Part shown: piece after piece, positions 59,771 to 64,000 of the stretch
Position numbering within the stretch: the stretch's first letter is position 1
Layout of the letters: each line of letters begins with the position of its first letter
DNA from: Bacteroidaceae bacterium
GTDB lineage: Bacteria; Bacteroidota; Bacteroidia; Bacteroidales; Bacteroidaceae
Assembly (NCBI GenBank): GCA_017617315.1
Contig: JAFZWM010000029.1
Location: forward strand, 1 to 64,000
Direction of reading: 5' to 3'
DNA length: 64,000 nucleotides
The notes under the pieces: model-generated
Databases searched by the model: none
The model's input: the letters and a program-made list of their open reading frames with translations, nothing else
Told to the model about the DNA's origin: nothing
Made by a program: the position numbers and the translations under genes

Positions 59771-60280
59771 TTATTTGTCGAGTACAATTTTTACATAGTT
59801 TTCGGTATGATTGATGATTTCTGCTTCCTTTCCGTCAATTTCTACATGTGAACATTTAGGATATAAGTTTTCCTTATTGTGTTTCTTTGAGGTGTTCCAA
59901 TATGTAACAATCTTGTGAAATTCGTTGTCTTTGAACAATTTTGGAAATCTGAGAATGATATATTGTTTGTCATATCCCGGGAATGATTCGGTACAAAATA
60001 TTCCGAGTATATTTATCCCTTCATACTCGCCAACTCCAACATCCATTTTGTAATGTTCTTTAAATTTGAGGTTCTTGTACTCTGGAATGTCTTTCTCATT
60101 GTTGAAAATGTACATTTCTGTGTCTGCTAAATCTTCAACGGTCGTTTCATCGAGTAAGTTGTTGTTTTGGGAATCAACAAAGTTGAATACTACATTTTGG
60201 TATGCGTATTCATACTCTCCGTCGCATGACCATAATGATATAGTAATACAAACGGAAAGAAAAAAACTGAAAAATCTCAT
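59771..60280 (-). CDS. Small lipoprotein next to a C10 protease, possible inhibitor or chaperone
   Basis: A 169-residue lipoprotein from the ATG at 60280 (MRFFSFFLSVCITISLWSC, lipobox LWSC). The mature part is beta-rich (YQNVVFNFVDSQNNNLLDE; YEGINILGIFCTESFPGY; CSHVEIDGKEAEIINH). No family is recognised. It starts 13 bp behind the C10 protease. In Bacteroides fragilis and streptococci C10 protease genes are often followed by genes for small specific inhibitors, so an inhibitor role is a reasonable inference, not shown by sequence. Confidence 0.6.
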   Translation of the reverse strand: MRFFSFFLSVCITISLWSCDGEYEYAYQNVVFNFVDSQNNNLLDETTVEDLADTEMYIFNNEKDIPEYKNLKFKEHYKMDVGVGEYEGINILGIFCTESFPGYDKQYIILRFPKLFKDNEFHKIVTYWNTSKKHNKENLYPKCSHVEIDGKEAEIINHTENYVKIVLDK

Positions 60281-60293
60281 ATTTTTATTTTTT

Positions 60294-61790
60294 TTAGTTA
60301 GTGTAATAATTTTTTCTTGAATGTTTATAGTTGCCGTTTGGTGAGTTTGCATCTGAATACCAACCATCGTGATTACCATTCCAGCCCCAGTTCATATGTT
60401 CTGTTCCGTAAACAAGACTTACGTTTCTCCCTGGCTTTTCTAAAGAATACCATCCAGGGGTGAACTCACCTTTTCCGTCAATCTGCCATTCTGTATAATA
60501 TTCCAAAACGTTAGTTGTCGTGCGTTTTAGACCGTCACATACCCAATAGTGACTATTGCCTATGTATTTAGCTGGGGTTATTGGAATCCATGACTTGTTG
60601 TCTGCATTTCCTAACATTATTATAGGACACAAGTGTGATAACGATCTCTCTTCGTCTATAAAATCGGGATCTTTTTTAGAGCAGTGATATCCTATCTTTT
60701 TTATAGCATCTTCCATAGCGCCAGGGGTTGCATATATAGAGCCTTTATAATTATGTACACCAATAATGTCACGAATTTTCTTTATGAATTGTGCGGTGTA
60801 GTCTTTTTCTTTATATTCATATTGAGGGGTGTTTTCTTCTTCAAGTTTGTTCCAATCGAAGAAATCACGAGGATACTTATTGTAGAAAACAAGTTGTGCT
60901 AATGCAATGGGAGCGCATCCTGTAAGTTCTCCACCGCAGTATTTGTTATAATTATTGTTTCCTTTTCCTTGGCCCTGTCCCCACTGAGTTTTTAGTATTG
61001 GACCTATTTGTTCCTCTAGTTTAGGAGTAAACTTCCACCCGAAAACGGAAGTTTCTGGACTGGAGTGATTAAAGTCTGCGCTATACATTAACTGGTTATA
61101 TGCTATTGTATAGTAACCTCCAAATTGTTCGAAAATCTGACGAACATCAGAAAGTGGTGCGAAGTTCCAACCCTCTGTTCCGTATTTCATAAACAGTTCG
61201 TCGCATCTGTTCCAGCATGCTTCTTGTGCACTACTGTAATTGTTTGCCCGTGTGCGCTTTTTATAGTTTTTTACGATGTCTGCCGGGTTTACCTTTTTCC
61301 AAAGGCTCTGCATTTGAATTTTTATTGTGTCGTTATAGTTGTCACAATCTTCGATGTTTGTTTTCACATCATCCAACCAATTGCATAGACCTGGAATGTT
61401 TGCAATGCTTTCTAAATCGAAATATCCATCTTCTGAATAAGCCAAAATTGGATAGTAGTTCTTTGTTGCTCCAATAATGACAAAACCACCGTTTTGATAG
61501 TTGATAATATAGAGCAATGTCTTGCCATTGTCTTTAATGCACTTTACAGAGTTTTGACTTTTGAGTGTTGACAACGGCATTCTTGTTTTCTTGCTGTTAA
61601 GATTGACGAAGAAAGAATCGGCAAATTCTACAGCTTCGTTGCTTGAAACAGATGTTGAAGCATCTTGTTTTGTGAAAACATAATCCTCGATAGATTTGTT
61701 TTCATTGTTTTCTAAATCGTCTATTTGATTGCATGAGAATAGCAATGAAATAAAAAACAATACTGCTAATTTAAGTTTTTGATAAATCAT
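60294..61790 (-). CDS. C10 family cysteine protease (interpain/SpeB-like), lipoprotein
   Basis: A 498-residue precursor from the ATG at 61790 (MIYQKLKLAVLFFISLLFSC, lipobox). The pro-domain (about 40-190; EAVEFADSFFVNLNSKKTR, FVIIGATKNYYPILAYSEDG) is the Spi/C10 inhibitory propeptide. The papain-like catalytic domain has the nucleophile in GGELTGCAPIALAQL and the His in KYIGNSHYWVCDG, then HMNWGWNGNHDGWY. Such enzymes are surface or secreted proteases cut by themselves; interpain A of Prevotella intermedia degrades complement and heme proteins. Low G+C and a downstream small lipoprotein suggest an acquired cassette. Confidence 0.87.
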   Translation of the reverse strand: MIYQKLKLAVLFFISLLFSCNQIDDLENNENKSIEDYVFTKQDASTSVSSNEAVEFADSFFVNLNSKKTRMPLSTLKSQNSVKCIKDNGKTLLYIINYQNGGFVIIGATKNYYPILAYSEDGYFDLESIANIPGLCNWLDDVKTNIEDCDNYNDTIKIQMQSLWKKVNPADIVKNYKKRTRANNYSSAQEACWNRCDELFMKYGTEGWNFAPLSDVRQIFEQFGGYYTIAYNQLMYSADFNHSSPETSVFGWKFTPKLEEQIGPILKTQWGQGQGKGNNNYNKYCGGELTGCAPIALAQLVFYNKYPRDFFDWNKLEEENTPQYEYKEKDYTAQFIKKIRDIIGVHNYKGSIYATPGAMEDAIKKIGYHCSKKDPDFIDEERSLSHLCPIIMLGNADNKSWIPITPAKYIGNSHYWVCDGLKRTTTNVLEYYTEWQIDGKGEFTPGWYSLEKPGRNVSLVYGTEHMNWGWNGNHDGWYSDANSPNGNYKHSRKNYYTN

Positions 61791-61897
61791 TTTTTTTATA
61801 TAAATTTTATTAGAAATAAGTGATGCAAATTTATATAAAAATATTGTATATGCAATAAATATGCAGAATTTTAACAAATATTAACTTTTGTAACTAA

Positions 61898-61935
61898 ACG
61901 AGGGACGATTCTTCAATAAATCGTCCCTCGTTGTC
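61898..61935. terminator. Terminator after glyA
   Basis: ACGAGGGACGATT (61898-61910) pairs with AATCGTCCCTCGT (about 61918-61931) around a short loop, between the glyA stop and the protease start region. Confidence 0.8.
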
Positions 61936-61956
61936 TATGTTATTCTGTTTGTTTTA

Positions 61957-63240
61957 TTACCAAGCGAACAACTTTGGATAGCCAGTCATAATCTCGTTAA
62001 CCTGAGCACGAACCTTAGCTATTACAGCCTCGTCTTCTGGAGCGTTGAGGACAGTCTCGATCATGCTTGCAATCTCGACCATGAGGTCTTCCTTGGCACC
62101 ACGGGTTGTGATGGCAGGAGTTCCGAGACGGATACCTGAAGTCTGGAATGCAGAACGGCTGTCGAATGGAACCATGTTCTTGTTAGCTGTAATGTCGGCA
62201 GCAACAAGAGCCTTCTCTGCAACCTTACCAGTCAAATCAGGGTACTTAGGGCGGAGGTCAACAAGCATAGAGTGGTTGTCAGTACCGCCAGAAACGATGT
62301 TGAAGCCTCTCTCCATAAGGGCGTTTGCAAGAACAGAAGCGTTCTTCTTAACCTGCTCCTGATAAACCTTGAATGAAGGGTCGAGAGCCTCGCCGAAGGC
62401 AACAGCCTTGGCTGCGATAACGTGCTCCAGCGGACCACCCTGCTGTCCCGGGAATACGGCTGAGTTGAGGAGCTGGCTCATCATCTTAACCTCGCCCTTT
62501 GGAGTCTTCAAGCCCCATGGGTTCTCGAAGTCCTTGCCAAGAAGGATGATACCGCCACGAGGACCGCGGAGAGTCTTGTGAGTAGTAGATGTTACGATGT
62601 GAGCGTACTTAACTGGGTTGTCGAGCAGACCGGCTGCGATAAGGCCGGCTGGGTGAGCCATGTCAATCATAAGAAGTGCGCCAACCTCGTCGGCAATAGC
62701 GCGCATGCGCTTGTAGTCCCACTCGCGGCTGTAAGCAGAGCCACCGCCGATGATGAGCTTTGGCTTGTGCTCCTTAGCGAGCTTCTCCATGTTGTCGTAG
62801 TCAACGCGGCCAGTCTCCTTGTTAAGGTCGTAGCCGATGGCGTTGTATAGGATACCAGAAGTATTTACGGCAGAACCGTGAGAAAGGTGGCCACCGTGGT
62901 CGAGGTTAAGACCCATGAATGTGTCGCCCGGTTTAAGAACGGTAAGCAGTACGGCTGCGTTAGCCTGTGCGCCAGAGTGTGGCTGTACGTTGGCATATTC
63001 AGCACCGAACAGTTTCTTTACTCGTTCAATAGCGAGAGTCTCGCTCTCGTCTACAACCTGACAACCTCCGTAGTAACGCTTGCCCGGATAACCTTCTGCA
63101 TACTTGTTTGTAAGAACAGAACCCATGGCTTCCATAACCTGGTCGCTAACAAAGTTCTCAGAAGCGATCAGCTCAATACCTTTAAGCTGACGCTGCTTTT
63201 CTCTCGCGATGATGTCGAAAATGACTTCGTCTCTTTTCAT
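61957..63240 (-). CDS. glyA: Serine hydroxymethyltransferase
   Basis: A 427-residue PLP enzyme. Typical parts are [38 protein letters not shown], the [12 protein letters not shown] loop, [15 protein letters not shown], and the PLP lysine in [14 protein letters not shown]. It converts serine and tetrahydrofolate to glycine and methylene-THF, which links to FolC in the same window. Length is normal. Monocistronic by its surroundings. Confidence 0.97.
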   Translation of the reverse strand: MKRDEVIFDIIAREKQRQLKGIELIASENFVSDQVMEAMGSVLTNKYAEGYPGKRYYGGCQVVDESETLAIERVKKLFGAEYANVQPHSGAQANAAVLLTVLKPGDTFMGLNLDHGGHLSHGSAVNTSGILYNAIGYDLNKETGRVDYDNMEKLAKEHKPKLIIGGGSAYSREWDYKRMRAIADEVGALLMIDMAHPAGLIAAGLLDNPVKYAHIVTSTTHKTLRGPRGGIILLGKDFENPWGLKTPKGEVKMMSQLLNSAVFPGQQGGPLEHVIAAKAVAFGEALDPSFKVYQEQVKKNASVLANALMERGFNIVSGGTDNHSMLVDLRPKYPDLTGKVAEKALVAADITANKNMVPFDSRSAFQTSGIRLGTPAITTRGAKEDLMVEIASMIETVLNAPEDEAVIAKVRAQVNEIMTGYPKLFAW

Positions 63241-63364
63241 TTGTTGTTTTATAATTAGTTGTAATTTCTAAAATTCGCGTACAAAATTAGTCATAATTTG
63301 TGGTTTCGCCAACATATTTATAGTAAAATATGGTTTTATCTTACATATATTTGCAAAACCACCA

Positions 63365-63934
63365 CTATTTCCTTTTGTTTTTCTGGACGCTCCACCCAAA
63401 TTTGCCTATTTTCTCGCCAAGTTTGTAGTAGCCTCCGTGAAGGTAGACGAGCGGATTGCTCAGAGCCAAGTCCCAATGCTGGGCGGCATCCATGTACTTC
63501 TCGTCGGCCTTGATGTTAACCACGTCGGCTATGAACATATCGTGCGAGCCGAGGCGTATTATCTCCTTCACCTTGCACTCTATGCACAGGGGCGACTCCT
63601 CGATGTATGGGGCTCGTACAACCTTGCTTTTGCCAAGCGTGAGCCCCATCTCCCTGAACTTGTCGTAGTCCTTGCCCGAGCGTACTCCGCACCAGTCGGT
63701 AGCCTTTGCCATGTCCTCGGTTGTGAGGTTGATAACGAACTCCATGTTCTTCTTGATGATTGGGTAGGAGTGCCGTTCGGGGCGTACCGATATATAGCAC
63801 ATTGCCGGGTTGGTACATATTGTTCCAGCCCAAGCAATGGTTATGGCGTTGTACTCGTCGGGAGTGCTTCCGCAGGTTATGAGTAGTGCCGGCAGAGGGT
63901 AGATGAGCGTTCCCGGCTTCCAGTCCTGCTTCAT
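63365..63934 (-). CDS. Flavin reductase family protein (flavoredoxin-like)
   Basis: A 189-residue split-barrel FMN protein. Motifs seen are ALLITCGSTPDEYNAITIAW, NPAMCYISVRPERHSYPII, and ESPLCIECKVKEIIRLGSHD, which match the flavin reductase-like/flavoredoxin family. These accept electrons from NAD(P)H or ferredoxin. The ATG shares one base with the stop of the upstream gene (TAATG on the minus strand), so it is coupled to it. Confidence 0.88.
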   Translation of the reverse strand: MKQDWKPGTLIYPLPALLITCGSTPDEYNAITIAWAGTICTNPAMCYISVRPERHSYPIIKKNMEFVINLTTEDMAKATDWCGVRSGKDYDKFREMGLTLGKSKVVRAPYIEESPLCIECKVKEIIRLGSHDMFIADVVNIKADEKYMDAAQHWDLALSNPLVYLHGGYYKLGEKIGKFGWSVQKNKRK

Positions 63935-64000
63935 TATTTAAGTTTGATGCTGCGCAGGTCGAAAGCCTTTTCGCAATACTTGCACTTTAGTATTCCGTGA
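63934..64000 (-). CDS. C-terminal end of a zinc-ribbon protein (partial)
   Basis: Only the last 21 residues are inside the window: HGILKCKYCEKAFDLRSIKLK, then a TAA that overlaps the flavin reductase start. CKYC is one half of a zinc-binding pair; the other half would be outside. No family can be named. Confidence 0.55.
   Translation of the reverse strand, partial: HGILKCKYCEKAFDLRSIKLK

Overview
The window looks like chromosomal DNA of a Bacteroidales bacterium, most likely of the Prevotella/Segatella kind. The reasons are promoters of the TTTG-N~20-TAnnTTTG type, an almost general lack of Shine-Dalgarno sequences, many Cys-anchored lipoproteins, an S46 dipeptidyl-peptidase, a C10 (SpeB/interpain-like) protease, GH97/GH95/GH2/GH9 glycosidases, and the accessory families DUF3987, DUF4248, DUF5675 and DUF6043. 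The assignment is inference from gene content; no rRNA or tRNA gene was found to confirm it.

Layout. 1-891: the 3' part of a decayed IS982-family insertion sequence whose right end touches the stop codon of a PrsW-like protease. 893-15.4 kb: core and carbohydrate genes (prsW; lemA + DUF2207; GH95 fucosidase-type and GH97 galactosidase-type enzymes; DUF6057; PD40/TolB-like lipoprotein with a CxxCH motif; DUF4369 lipoprotein; S46 peptidase). 15.4-16.1 kb: a repeat-rich intergenic region. 16.1-17.3 kb: an unidentified two-gene cassette. 17.3-20.2 kb: a redox/ferritin-like operon read leftward, opposite an AraC regulator, with two direct-repeat operator-like sites between them. 20.3-28.7 kb: GH2 enzyme, iron-type alcohol dehydrogenase, riboflavin synthase, DUF1460 amidase-like protein and an acyl-CoA synthetase.

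28.9-46.5 kb is an accessory island. It holds a gene broken by an internal TAG, a second and more deleted IS982 remnant, a phage-lysis-like cassette (holin-like, DUF5675, spanin-like lipoprotein), a type II restriction-modification pair whose methylase carries an N-terminal helix-turn-helix, a DUF4248/primase/DUF3987 module with a frameshifted DUF3987 gene, a Septu-type defence pair (PtuA ATPase, PtuB-like nuclease) with a GIY-YIG nuclease behind it, a candidate small RNA with its own promoter and terminator, a membrane KAP P-loop NTPase apparently split by a frameshift, and a self-contained operon of unknown function (two micro-ORFs, an unknown 313-residue protein, DUF6043).

46.6-64 kb returns to core metabolism: GH9 cellulase-type lipoprotein, transketolase, a galactose operon (galM, sugar/H+ symporter, galK), folC-dnaJ-grpE, an asymmetric ABC-F protein, a C10 protease with a small lipoprotein that may be its inhibitor, glyA, a flavin reductase and the end of a zinc-ribbon protein. 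There is no susC/susD pair, so the glycosidases here do not form a classical polysaccharide-utilization locus.

The least explained parts are the 44.4-46.4 kb operon, the 41.4 kb candidate RNA, the Septu/GIY-YIG/KAP cluster, and the paired repeat structures (11-bp tandem arrays beside an A/T-rich dispersed element) at 15.5 and 59.5 kb. All calls come from reading the sequence; no database search was run.
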